From NCBI GenBank assembly GCA_028551475.1, contig CM052361.1, forward strand, positions 20,535,491 through 20,599,490: a DNA stretch of 64,000 nt. Direction: 5' to 3'. Positions 52,490-64,000 of the stretch are shown in pieces. A program made the position numbers and the translations under genes. This DNA is from Casuarina equisetifolia (lineage: Eukaryota > Streptophyta > Magnoliopsida > Fagales > Casuarinaceae). The notes beneath the pieces are model-generated. The model worked only from the letters and a program-made list of their open reading frames with translations. It was not told where the DNA came from and searched no databases. The first letter of the stretch is position 1, and each line of letters begins with the position of its first letter.

Positions 52490-53796
52490 TGGGTCCCGCA
52501 TTCATAATGCGTGACAATTACTTTCGTACCACATCATCCTCCCTACGACGTCGTTTAAGACTCGACATTTTCAAATCCCAATGCATTTTTACCGAAATGT
52601 TTATTTAGGCACATATTTGAGTAAGGTAGGAAATCGATCTCGTTCCACTAACTCCCGCGAAAATAGTTTTGCGATGAATTTTTCTTCAACCATAATGTTG
52701 TGAATAAACTTTTTCTTTTCTTTTCTCTTTCGATTTCCAATTTGTGTAGGATAGTGGTAAGTTAATTATTCTTGAATGTTATTACTCATGTAGCTCTTAT
52801 AAGCCCATTAAATATACCAAATAATGTTAGTGAATCAACCTTCCCTCTTCTCTTTGAATTTCCAATTGATGAAGAATTGAGACCCTAAAATTTATATTCA
52901 AGGGGGAGATCTTTAACAAGTTTTGCTTACAAGAAAACCATTTTTACAACTAAAAAAAAATGTATGTTTAATTTTCACTTTTACTTGAGTATTTTTTTTT
53001 CTTCTCTTTTTAAGTTTGTTTTAATCTTATAAGTACTCCACTTGAATTAAAAAAATAACGAGATAAAGGAATTTAATAATTGTTTATAATTTTCATCTGC
53101 CTACACAACACTTGTCGTGATTGTTATCTTTATGAGTTATCAAAATTTGGAACATGGTATAACTTTCCTTCCTCCTTAAACTTGTTACTGTATATTACTT
53201 TTGACACATATGTTCATTTGATAAGAAACATGTGTATTAATATGTATAAAAGTGGGACACAATGTAAAGGCATGCCTAAACTTAAAAAAGGGGAAAACAT
53301 GTAAGGATTAAAATATTATTAAAAAATGTAAAGTATAACAAAAAGTTAACTCTTAAATTAATGAGATATTTTTTGTATTTAAATAATAATTATATATTTT
53401 TCTGGTATAATTTTCATCCTTAATACTATGTGCATACTAAATATATCATATAAATGCTCATTTGCAAATTAAACAGATCTAAAATACAAATAACAATGAA
53501 AATATGTTTTATATGAATTTTAACATCATACTAAAAAGTTTAAAATTTAATAAAAAAAACTTACTTATAAGTTAAGTAAATATTTTTTATATTTAAATAT
53601 TATTTAAAGATTACATAAAAAATTATCAAAAATATGCAGGCAAGTAATTTCAAAGGATATCTAATATATGTGTGTGTTTTTAAAGACTATTTTTTGCTCG
53701 TAGCTGGTTTATTTTATCAACGACAAAAGGCAAAAGTATTGTGCTTGTTTAGAAAGGGCATTGACTGAAACCATACCTTATGTAGCAACACCGCAC
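52490..53796. other. AT-rich divergent intergenic region
   Basis: Between eS4 (minus) and TIM22 (plus). Very AT-rich from about 52660 to 53700; open frames here have no recognisable content. Confidence 0.5.
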
Positions 53797-53870
53797 GCGC
53801 AGGAATCTTGGGGTGCAAGAATTGGAATCTTGGGGTCGCGCATAATTCTTGCACCCCAAGATTCCTGCGC
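53797..53870. repeat. Perfect 27-bp inverted repeat with 20-nt loop
   Basis: Left arm 53797-53823 and right arm 53844-53870 are exact reverse complements (GCGCAGGAATCTTGGGG... on the left). The 20-nt loop 53824-53843 itself repeats GGAATCTTGGGG. It lies 181 bp upstream of the TIM22 start and could form a strong hairpin in a cruciform or in an upstream transcript. Confidence 0.95.
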
Positions 53871-54050
53871 CGCGGTGGTCGTAACTAGGTATTTCCTTCG
53901 ACTCAATGAGTTTAATAGATCCACTTCTGAACGTCACTGGCGGCGAGGCTACAAGGCCTCCGTGACCCATCAACTTCACCACCGCTCCCCACACACACAC
54001 GGGATTTTTTTTGTTATGCTAATTTTCCGCATCCGATCAGAGCTACGTCC

Positions 54051-57026
54051 ATGGCTTCTGGTACGGGAAATGAGCCCACGAACGGTTCATCGGGGCCAAA
54101 AGAAGTGGAGAAGCCTCCGATTGAGCCTATAAGATTGCCCACGGTCGAGGAAATACGCGGCCAAGATATTTGGAACAACTGTGCTGTGCGCAGTGCCGTC
54201 AGCGGAGTCATGGGTAAGAACGAATCACCCTTCAGTTGATTAATTTTGTTAACCTCCAAGTTTGTGAAATGTTGGAAAGCTTATTTTTCAGTTGTCTAGG
54301 ATGGCTTCTGTTTTTATAGTTTGAAGGTTTACAGATATTAAGAATGCCTTTCTTCAGTCGTCTAGAATACTAAAACATTTTATCTGCCACCAAACTGATA
54401 GATATTAGGAATCTTGCTGATAATGCTGCAGAGTTCTCTATTAGCTAGTTTTATGTTTGCGTTGTTGCTGTGATTCAGTTCTCATGTAGTTTTAGAATCC
54501 TTTCTGGCCTTTGTTTATTCTCGGGTTTGTGGCTTCATCCAAGGGGGGAAGTTTTTTCAGTAATGGTAATTTGTTTTCAATTGTGTTCTGGAAATATTTG
54601 TAGGAGGTGGGCTTGGGCTGTTCATGGGTTTGTTTCTAGGGGCGTTGGACAACCCATTAATGCAAGAAGAAATGACTGCTAAGCAGCAGTTCATTTATAC
54701 AGCAAAGCAGATGGGTCGGAGGAGCTGGAATTCCTGCAAAGCTTTTGCAGTTATGGGCTTGGTATTTTCAGCGGCTGAATGTGTTGTTGAGAAGGTATTG
54801 TTAGCATATCTAAATAAAAAGATATTAACTCTCCCTTCCGTTAGGTTCAAATGTTTGTACTGAAAAACGATTCTTGGTTTTATGATTTCAGGCACGAGCA
54901 AAGCATGATACTACAAATACAGTTGTGGCGGGGTGTGTAACTGGAGGTACAATGTCAGCAAGAGGTAATATCTTTCTCTATCACTTGAGAGTTCTTTCAA
55001 TGTACAGGTTCATACTAATTGCTGAGTTGTAGTTAGAGAAGAGTAGAGTATGAATATCACCTTTTTGAGTCCTATGCTTGGGTTGAAGCTATTCATTGAA
55101 GTTCAAGCTGTTTTGTATTAATTGCTTGGGTTCATACTAATTGGTGAGTTGCAGTTAGAGAAGAGTAGATTGTGGATATCACCTTTTTGAGTCCTATGCT
55201 TGGGTTGAAGCTATTCATTGAAGTTCAAGCTGTTTTGTATTAATTGCTTGGGTTCATACTAATTGGTGAGTTGCAGTTAGAGAAGAGTAGATTGTGGATA
55301 TCACTTTTTTGAGTCCCATGCTTGGGTTGAAGCTATTCATTGAAGTTCAAGCTGTTTTGTATTAATCACTACCTTATCATCTGTTTCCTTCATAGCTTCA
55401 ACTCTAATGCTACAGCATGTATGGATTGAAATACAATGGTCATGTATTCAGTTACTAAGATGATTTTAGCATTTCACGAGATTGACAAGGAGCCACTGTC
55501 AAGTGGCTTAAGTAAATTGTGGTTGCTTTCTGTAATTAGCTTTTTGCTCGCCCATCTGGGGGAAAGCGTTAACTTTCCTGCCCCTATTGAGTTTTTTGGC
55601 GTTTTTTGGCGTTTATTGGCCTGGCCCTTATGGAGTTCTATTGAAACATGCAAATTAGGATCCTGGCACCTATGACCCATATGAATATTAGGTCTCTATC
55701 ATTTAACCCAGGTCCATATCTAGATAATCATGGCAGCTGCTACATCTGGGCAATATTTATTTTGTGTGAAATCATTTGTTCCGTAAGATGCAATATGAAA
55801 TAAGTGTGGGGAACTTTGGGTTAGATAGGAAATATATTTTGGTTACTTGTTTGATTGCAAGGCAGGGAAGTTCAAACAACACCAAGATTTTAGAGGCCTG
55901 TGGATAAATACTTTAGTTTGTCCCAAGAGGAAGTCCCGAAAGGTGACTCCTATGTCTCATGTGCAGTATAACGAGGAAGAATCAAGGAATTTTTAGAGTG
56001 TTGAGGTAATATTAGGCTTACTCAGGCAGAATCAATTGAGAAAGATATTCATGATTTGTAATGTCTGTGTCTGGAAGGAACTTTGCTCTGAAGGGTGGCT
56101 TTCTGTGTCCTTGATTATATGGATTAAACCTTAAATAATCTAATATGTTCTATACCACTTATAAAATCAAAGTGAAAAGAGAGAAAAGAAAAAGAAAATG
56201 AAGAGGGCACCAGATGACATTAGAATTGAGCTTTCTGGAGTAATGTCATGGAAAACAAGCGATTGAATAATGATTGAATAACGTATGTGTTCAACAACGG
56301 TGTTGATTGTGATTGTGGTGAATTTAGTGATAGGGTAGTGAATGTGTTGACAAGTTGGACAAAATGTGAAGATATACGACCTTATTTTCTTAGTGTTTCT
56401 TCCCCCTCTTTCTCTGTTTTGCCTGAGTTTATATTAATTAAAGTTGATTAAGTTGAGATGAACAGACGTATGGAAAGAAAAGAGAATGTCCCTTCCCGCA
56501 GCTTTAAGAACAGTTTAATGGGCTTGGAAATATATTCACATGACATGTAGGCCATGATATACATTAACATTAACAAGTACCTGTTATGAAATGCCTACTT
56601 CTGGATCCGCTTAAACATTGGCAGAGTGCTTAGGAGCTTAGCGGTTAGGCTTTCACATCAAACACTGGGAGTTACGTGCTTCCCTTTGAACATATGGACG
56701 TTATGATTGCTTATATTTTGATATTACATGAAGTAGTTTGTCCATTCTACTCCTTCCTAGAAGCTGGTTTTTTCGCATGTAAGAGTGAATTAGAATCATT
56801 AGTTCATCCTCTATCGTGCACACATGCAATGCACTTTACTAGTTATTGTTCTAAATCCTGTTGCATATCATGATTCTTTATGGTTCTGGCTTTCACTTCC
56901 CATGCAAAATCTTACCCATCTTCCTTTCTTTTTTTCTTAGGTGGTCCAAAAGCAGCGTGTGCTGGTTGTGCTGGTTTTGCAGCGTTTTCAGTCATTATAG
57001 AGAAGTTTCTGGATAGGCATGATTGA
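54051..57026 (+). CDS. TIM22: Mitochondrial import inner membrane translocase subunit TIM22, 170 aa
   Basis: Four exons, 54051-54213, 54604-54794, 54892-54964 and 56941-57026, total 513 nt in frame. After a ~36-residue variable N-terminus come IRLPTVEEIRGQDIWNNCAV and a Tim17/22/23-family domain with four hydrophobic glycine-rich segments (GGGLGLFMGLFLGALDNP, AFAVMGLVFSAAECVVEK, TVVAGCVTGGTMSARGGPKA, CAGCAGFAAFSVIIEKF). It forms the pore that inserts carrier proteins into the inner mitochondrial membrane. Length and C-terminus (FLDRHD) match plant TIM22 (At1g18320 and At3g10110). Intron 3 (about 2 kb) carries a 122-bp tandem triplication and a possible SINE relic. Confidence 0.96.
55007..55369 (+). 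repeat. Three tandem copies of a 122-bp unit in TIM22 intron 3
   Basis: Units start with GGTTCATACTAATTG at 55007, 55129 and 55251. Copies 2 and 3 are almost identical; copy 1 is more diverged, so duplication took place at least twice. Non-coding. Confidence 0.93.
56634..56684 (+). repeat. Possible SINE or tRNA-like relic
   Basis: GAGCTTAGCGG at 56634-56644 resembles a Pol III A box; a degraded B-box-like segment (GGGAGTTACGTGCTTCCC) lies 25-40 bp downstream. There is no clear tail or target duplication, so this is tentative. Confidence 0.3.
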
Positions 57027-57570
57027 TTTGATCTAGAGCTGTGCTATCCGGCTGTAATTTTTCTAGCATTAGTCATTACAGGAGGAGATAGCTCCTCGTT
57101 CTATTTCGTTTTTTCATACTTTCAACCCCACTCGAGCGAAATTACCGCGTTATTAGGGAACTCGTGGGGAAAAGCTTCGTGTCTCCTGAGTTGTACTTTT
57201 GCCTTATGTTTGAGAAAAGTCGAGTGGGTTATTTGGTACTACACATGATGAGTTTGAGACGATCAAATAAATCAGTCAAAAGGGGTTTTTCATTTATTCT
57301 TTTTATTAATGCCCGATGCCAAAAGATCGAAAAAACAGGATGTGCACGATTAATTTATTAATTATTATGATTTTTTTTTAATTTTTTTTTACAAATTTAT
57401 TAATAATAACAACTTTTATAACAAGTTAATAGAAAAAAGTGTGATTGGTTAAAGCCATTGCCGACGGTGGGGCTATCCTCATCATTGCAGCGGGTAAAAA
57501 AGTCGTGTCAAATGTTGGACAGATAAATGCACGGCCCTTAGCCTCGTGCTTCGAGTGGACGCAGAGAGTG
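57027..57570. other. TIM22 3' flank and promoter of the first SDR gene
   Basis: AT-rich at 57360-57435. An in-frame upstream ATG at 57445 would extend the SDR gene by 42 codons, but the paralogue has no counterpart. Confidence 0.5.
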
Positions 57571-60500
57571 ATGGCGGAAGGTGCGGTGGTGTGTGTCACC
57601 GGCGGCAGCGGCTGCATCGGATCCTGGGTTGTCCGTCTTCTCCTCGACCGTGGCTACAACGTTCACGCCACCGTGCAAGATCTCAGTTGGTTCATTCCCT
57701 ATTTTTGGTTTCCCAAATGCTCTTGTATGTGTTTACTGACACGCTGTCTCCCCCGCCTTAATTCGTTCCCTATACAGAGGACGAGGGCGAGACGAAGCAC
57801 CTAGAAGCTCTAGAAGGCGCTGAGGCCCGTCTCCGTCTTTTCCAGATCGATCTTCTCGATTACGGGTCCATCGTCTCCGCCGTCAATGGTTGCGCCGGAG
57901 TTTTCCATCTCGCCTCTCCTTGCTTCGTCGGTCCAGTCCAAGACCCCGAAGTATTCGTTACTTCTTCTGTTTTTCAAATTTTAACTAATTACATTAAAAT
58001 ATGTACATATTAGCAGAGACATCGGTCAGCTGCACACTATGATATGTTAAATTAGTAATTATCCTAGAAGTCTTAGTCAATGATAAATATAATTTCGATT
58101 ACTTAGCTGGTATTGTAAAGATATATGCAAATTGGTGATTTTTTGTAGAAGGAACTGTTGGATCCAGCGATTAAGGGAACTATAAATGTACTGACGGCGG
58201 CGAAGGAAGCTGGGGTGAGCCGGGTAGTGGTGACATCATCGATGATGGCCATGAATCAGAGCCTTAGTTGGCGAGACGACCTTGTCGGGGCAGAGGATTG
58301 CTGGACCGACATAGAGTACTGCAAGCAGCAGGGAGTGAGTTCCCCAATAGCAAATTGCATGTCGATTTTTGTTGTTTTCAAGGAATTGGATTAGATAGAC
58401 TCTGCATGGACGTGGACCAAACGTCTGAATTGTGGGATGTCACGAACACTAATTGCAGTTTCGTTTGTTTTGGTGTGTAGTCATGGTATCCAATTTCTAA
58501 AACACTAGCTGAGAAAGCGGCTTGGGATTTTGCCAGAGAGAAGAGTTTGGATGTGGTGGTAGTGAACCCTGGGATGGTGTTGGGTCCAGTTATTCCCCCT
58601 CGACTCAACTCAAGCATGTCATTGTTCCTCCTCCTTCTCCAGGGTAATGCTCTATTTCTATAATCTGCCTTTTCTTGACCCTGATATTGTTGCAGGACTT
58701 ATAGTATTAAATTCACCGTGGCCTTTCTTTACTCAACTTAGTGACAAAACTAGAACTCGAAAGCAGTTTTAAGCGTGCTCAGAAAGATACAGAAATTTAG
58801 TATCCATTTTGCCGCATTTTGCTTGATGGTTTGAGGGAGATACTGCATCATCAAGCGGTTTTCAAGAGTTTTTTATCCTCTTGCCCATCACCGCATGGCT
58901 GATGGTGATTACTAGCAATTCTGGATTTATTGTAGTAATTGTTGATGACTATTTGTCGCTTTGAAAGGCTTGAGTGGAATGGGGAATTGAAATCAAGTGA
59001 CTGCCTTAATCAAAGTTTAGTGTTGTGACATTGTAAAAGTTAAGTTTGTTAATCAACTTCTAAACAAGTCTTCATTCAAGACTTCTAATCTTATATTTAA
59101 AATATACGTGGGTGTTCCAAACTTGGAAAGAGGGAGAGTAGTGAATGTTGCAGTCTCTTGATCTCTTGGCTACTGTAGGTCGTTTGGGAATTCATGTTCA
59201 TGGGGGTTTCCCTTCAGAATCTTCCTGGGTTGTCAAAAGTACGTCAAACCTTTGCTCTTCTCCAGGTTGGTTAGTAGCCATGCCAGAAGCAAAAGATGCT
59301 AAAGACGATGCACGTTAAGAAATGAGCAGCAGGGAAATCACAGTGGTGAAAGCGTTGCACAAGTTTGTCATTTTGCCTTTTGTGGACGATACGCCTTATC
59401 TGGGTTGAGAAACCTCACCCCTTTAACTAACTGGACATTGTCTGTGACTCGATAACATAGCACCAGCTCTGCCCTTCTGTTATAGCTGTTTGCCCCAGTT
59501 TTGTAATTTCTTCTACTTCAAAGGAACGGACCAGAAGCCTTTTGAGTTCAAGTTTCTGATATTTAGAGTAAGTTAATGCACTAACAATGGCATTCTATCC
59601 TTGCTGCAGGCACTTTAGTATCTGAGGACCTTTTCCTGGGATATGTGCATTTTAAAGATGTAGCCCTAGCACATATCTTGGTGTATGAGAACAAATCAGC
59701 AACAGGAAGGCACTTATGTGTTGAATCTGTATGTCATTATGGCGCTTTTGCTGAAAAGGTTGCTGAAATTTGCCCGGAATATAATGTACCAACGTAAGAA
59801 ATTTTACTTCCTGTTACTGCAACCATATGCTTGTCTTTTAACACAGAGTTGAAGATCTAATAAATCGCAAGAACTGCATCAGAACTTTAAGTCCACAATA
59901 TGGCGGAATCAAATTGCATTCCTAGGATAATCGAGATCTAGAGATTGTGTTGCTTGATGACGAAGAAGATATCTAGTTACCATTTGGCAAACTTGGTTTA
60001 CTGAGTTAAAGAGTGATTATGCTCTCCCTGCTACGGGAAGTACCATGGAATCTTGATTTTAACCATTTAAAGTAGGCCACAAATCAACTAGGATCTTTTT
60101 TTTTTTTTTCTTAAGAAAAAAAAAAAAAAAAACTCAACTTGAGCTTTTTCCTCGAATACACCCCACCAAATCCGAATCCCTGGCCTGGGTCGGGTTGGAT
60201 TTACAGAGGTTCGGTAATGTGAATCTTATTCTTTCCTCTTGCAGATGTTCCATCTTTCACTGCCTCTATAAGTTCTCTTTATGCTCCCATAGATATTAAT
60301 TACATTTTTGAGTCAAGAAACTTGTTGCATTGAATGTATCTGGCTGGGCTGCCTATCCCGTTTCTGTCTTTCAAACTTCTGAACAGGCTCATCACCTGGA
60401 TAGAAGTGACTACATAAATTACCGAAGTTATAATGTCGTTGTATACACAGGTTGCCAAAGGGTACCCTTCCTGGATTGTTGAAGGCGACGCATAGATCCA

Positions 60501-60595
60501 AGAAGCTAACGGACTTGGGCTTACAATTCCTTCCTGTGGAGCAAACTATCAAGGAAGCTGCTGAGAGCTTAAGGAGCAAAGGCTTTATATCTTGA
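57571..60595 (+). CDS. Cinnamoyl-CoA-reductase-like SDR, 321 aa (first tandem copy)
   Basis: Six exons: 57571-57685, 57778-57950, 58149-58334, 58481-58643, 59610-59793 and 60451-60595, total 966 nt. This is an extended short-chain dehydrogenase: the nucleotide-binding motif [13 protein letters not shown] is at residues 9-21 (TGGSGCIG 10-17), the active-site Tyr161-x3-Lys165 is in SWYPISKT, and VNPGMVLGP and [14 protein letters not shown] are typical of CCR/DFR-like enzymes. The bona fide CCR signature NWYCYGK is replaced by SWYPISK, so it is a CCR-like protein (At5g58490 and rice SNL6 group) of unknown substrate. It probably reduces a CoA ester or carbonyl with NADPH in the cytosol. Start chosen by match with the downstream paralogue. 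Confidence 0.93.
60096..60129. repeat. Poly-T/poly-A palindrome around CTTAAG
   Basis: Fourteen T, then CTTAAG, then fourteen or more A, forming a perfect palindrome inside the last intron of the first SDR gene. Prone to slippage; possibly a recombination product. Confidence 0.8.
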
Positions 60596-61491
60596 CTGCC
60601 TCATCAGACTGCAAGTAGCGGAAATCGGAATGTAGCATCTAGGATGGTGGCTTTACACCGTTAAACGTAGTCCGATGGTTGTAAAGAATATGAAAAAAAC
60701 CCTGCTAATGAGAAGCTCAACGATGTGGAGCTCATTATGATCTTCTCTAAGCTTTATGAGTAAGAGGTTCAAGTTCTCTTGTCGATAATGAGTCTTCTTT
60801 AGACAGTAGCATATCATTGAAATCTGCTTTCTAAGGTGTCTTTCGTATTTTTCCTCAGGTTGTGCAAGATCCTAAAATGAGTTTGCCTTTTTGCGAGATA
60901 AAAAATGTGCAATAATTAGTTAATGCTTATGGGCTTGAGGATCTCGTCCAGCAACTTCAAATGAGTTGCTTTTGGGGATAAAGAATAACAAAAAATTACT
61001 TAATATTTAGGGACTTAAGGATTTTCTTTATTGATCCTCGACTCTTTAAAGTTGTTAGAGTAACTTAACTCACCACTAGGACCTTTTTCATTCAAAGAAT
61101 ATATGTTTTTGTCCATAAGAAATTAAAATCTTTTCTTAAGAAAACCAAGTGCATGACTTTTGTATAATCATTTCTTAACGTGCTTGTCCTAGGAATTCTA
61201 ATTTAAATCAAATTAATATCTGATTTAAGCATTGAATATTATTATTTATATAATTGATTTTTTGTTAATATAAAATGAATTAGTGATAGAAGTTATTTAG
61301 CAAAACAAAAATAAAAAATAAAAAAATCTTCCCTCGCCATTTTTTTAATCAGGTGAAAGAGGTACCAGAAAGTGATTGATCATAGTACAATCATTTCTTA
61401 ATGAGCTTGTCCTAGCTTATCGATTCACCTTCAAAGCTTGGCCACAAGTGGAGCAGGCGCGTTAACCACTTAACTGAGTGAAGCTAGTAGG
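60596..61491. other. Spacer between the two SDR genes
   Basis: About 900 bp, AT-rich from 61000. It holds the 3' untranslated region of the first gene and the promoter of the second. Two short similar stretches with TAGTAATCATTTCTTAA-like words near 61165 and 61385 are noted. No other gene seen. Confidence 0.5.
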
Positions 61492-63789
61492 ATGGCGAAG
61501 GAGGGTGAGGTGGTATGCGTCACAGGAGGCAGCGGCTGCATCGGATCCTGGGTTGTCCGACTCCTTCTTGATCGTGGCTACACAGTCCACGCCACCGTCC
61601 AAAATCTCGGTTAGTTTACACGCTATTTTCCGTTTCAGAAATCCGCTTAATCTTGGATTTTTCTGCGCATATGCCGTCTCCCAGCCTAAATTCGTTACCT
61701 GTTTGCAGAGGACGAGAGTGAAACGAAGCATCTATTAGCCTTGGAAGGCGCTGAGACCCGTCTCCGTCTCTTCCAGATCGACCTTCTCGATTACGACTCC
61801 ATCGTCTCGGCCGTCAGTGGCTGCGCCGGCGTCTTCCACCTCGCTTCTCCCTGCATCGTCGATGAAGTTAAAGAACCCGAGGTATTGTTTACTTTCAATA
61901 AAAAATAAATACATCACGCAACTGTTTAAATTCTAGTACATCCACTAGAAGTTGTTCCTCTATGTAATGGTACCAAAGTAACAAACACACAATAAGGGAA
62001 TTCTACTGGGATTCCGATAACATAAAAGGAGGAGAAAGTCCTCCTACAAAGTCTGTTAACAATCCTCTAGGGGTTACAAAAGGGAAATAGCTGTCTGGCT
62101 TCCCGTGTGAATGCAGTAGCACTCTGGATAATTCTGTTCCGTGATGTGCGGCGCTGATGAATCTGAAATTGTCGTCTAACTACGTATATAACTTTGTGCC
62201 TTTTTTAGAGGCAACTGCTGGACCCCGCGATTAAGGGAACGGTAAATGTACTGACCGCCGCGAAGGAGGCTGGGGTGAGCCGAGTGGTACTTACGTCGTC
62301 GATCTCAGCTATTATTCCGAGCCCTAATTGGCCCGGGGACGTTGTCAAGGACGAGAATTGCTGGACCGACGTTGATTACTGTAAGCAGAACGGAGTAAGT
62401 GGCCTCTGTATTATATTAATACGCAGTGGACGCTAATTTTGTCTTGCTTTTGGGCAAATCTTTTCTAAGAGTGCAATGGTGATACTATGTTTGTTTGATT
62501 TGTGGTATAGGTATGGTATTCGCTTTCGAAAACACTGGCGGAGAAGGCGGCATGGGATTTTGCAAAAGAGAAGGGTTTGGATGTGGTGGCGGTGAATCCT
62601 GGGACGGTGATGGGTCCTGTGATTCCTCCCAGGCTCAACGCGAGCATGTTAATGCTTCTCCGCCTTCTGCAGGGTAACGTTTGTGTCTTCACACGCTTTT
62701 TTTTTTTTCATTTCATACTAGCATGACAAAATTGAAGGTTTTCTTCTTCCTTTAATCGAGTTGCTATGTATTTAAGGCTTGAGGGGAATGAAAAATAGAA
62801 ATCAAGTGGTCTACCTTAAATGAGGTTTTAAGACCTATGCGCTGTTAAAAAATAAAAAAATAAAAAAATCTTTGTTTACTAGTTTTGTTTTGTTGGTGGG
62901 TCTACATAAGTGCAATGATATGCTTCTCAAGGTTACCCTATGTGTGTCCTGACTTATGTTTATAAGGGTTTCACTTTTGCTGCTTGCATTGTCAAAAGCA
63001 TGCCTTCTGTTTTTATTTGTTCTCCAGGTTGAGAAGTAGATGCATTCCAAGTAATAAGCAGCAAGCAATCACAATTGTAAAGCTCTCGGTGAATTTATTA
63101 TTCTGCATTTAGATAGAAGATGAGTCAATCGGACTCTGTTGCAGAATCCCGCTCAACCCTCTGCTTGGATCTATCTGTGACTCCGTGGGAACACAACACC
63201 AGCTTCCCGAATCTTTGATAAAGTTGATTCTTGTGATTTGTAATTAGCACTTACTTATTTTGGACAAGTAAATGTTTATGGGGAAATAAGGGCATAGGGG
63301 AATGCATCAAACCAAAAACTGGTCCTGCAGAGCAGGAACTTGAGAAGAAAAAAGGAAGAAATCAATCTTACAAGCCTAGGTTCTCAGAATATACCACGGA
63401 AGCGCCGTAGTCTCAACAACTTGCTGTTTTCTTGAGTGGGGTCAAGTCATCCTTGCGTTCGGATGCTTATCTTGACTTGGAAAATCTTTTGGATTTGAAA
63501 CTTTCTCTGCTTCAAAAGATAAAAAACATAAAGTTAGAAGTCAAGGTCTCTGATATTTAATGTAATAAAAGTACTTATGATGCCATAATATCCTTGCTGC
63601 AGGATGCACTGAAACATATGAGAACTTTTTTATGGGATCTGTGCATTTTAAAGATGTAGCCCTGGCTCATATCTTGGTGTATGAGAACAGATCAGCAACT
63701 GGAAGGCACATGTGTGTTGAAGCCATATCTCATTATGGTGATTTTGCAGCAAAAGTCGCTGAACTTTACCCCGAATATAAAGTGCCAAG
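61492..63789 (+). CDS. Cinnamoyl-CoA-reductase-like SDR, second tandem copy (3' end beyond window)
   Basis: Exons 61492-61609, 61709-61881, 62209-62394, 62511-62673 and 63603-63789 match the first copy exon for exon and phase for phase. The final exon falls beyond the right edge; by analogy it should lie about 650 bp after the last visible donor. The product starts [18 protein letters not shown]; the active site is Tyr162-x3-Lys166 in [12 protein letters not shown]. The nucleotide-binding region [13 protein letters not shown] differs from copy one only by substitutions. Introns are also partly alignable, so a DNA-level tandem duplication produced the pair. Role as for copy one; the differing loop near residues 127-140 may change substrate. 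Confidence 0.93.
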
Positions 63790-64000
63790 GTAAACAATTT
63801 TGGCTCCCAGCTACTGTAAATGGTTTTGAAACCGGAACCATGTACATGATTTGCATCATAATCTTGAACATCTGATTAGCATACTAACATTATCAGAGCC
63901 TTAAGTCCAGAGTATTTTGGACTTTAATTTCATTCAATGATAATTATGGTGATCAAGAATATATATCTATCATTTGTCAAATGAGCTGTACTGAGTTTAA

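Overview
This is a plant nuclear window. The genes are split by short GT-AG introns, intergenic DNA is AT-rich, and the families are plant-specific (LBD, CCT, DFO, FLX) beside Ty1/copia and Ty3/gypsy LTR elements. Protein features fit a dicot-like flowering plant; the sequence alone does not give me the species. All gene models below were assembled by eye from reading frames plus splice sites whose phases add up.

Layout. 1-5.7 kb is an ancient, heavily broken Ty1/copia element with a younger tRNA-derived SINE inside it. A CCT-domain gene follows (8.7-9.7 kb, minus). A long gene-poor stretch ends in a young Ty1/copia element with 285-bp LTRs (13.8-19.3 kb). Next come an LBD12-like gene (20.8-21.4 kb, minus), a five-exon DFO-like meiotic gene (25.0-29.0 kb, minus) and, in a head-to-head pair with it, an FLX-like gene (29.4-31.5 kb, plus). 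Then come a TAF15b-like RNA-binding protein (34.3-37.5 kb, minus), a GPI-type GH17/X8 protein (38.7-41.9 kb, minus), a Ty3/gypsy chromovirus with ~482-bp LTRs (42.7-48.4 kb), ribosomal protein eS4 (49.9-52.4 kb, minus), a TIM22-type translocase subunit (54.1-57.0 kb, plus) and two tandem cinnamoyl-CoA-reductase-like SDR genes (57.6-60.6 kb, and 61.5 kb running off the right edge, plus).

The genes are mostly unrelated housekeeping and developmental loci, not a pathway. What ties them together is ancestry: from memory of Arabidopsis locus numbers, the FLX and LBD12 homologues are neighbours on chromosome 2, the CCT and DFO homologues are neighbours on chromosome 1, and the TAF15b, GH17, CCR-like and RPS4 homologues lie close together on chromosome 5. 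The window therefore looks like an ancestral segment whose copies were fractionated elsewhere.

I did not find a wholly new system. The most interesting points are the loss of both expected catalytic glutamates in the GH17 protein, a 27-bp perfect inverted repeat upstream of TIM22, the SINE with a perfect 17-bp target duplication, the shared DFO/FLX promoter interval and the tandem SDR pair.
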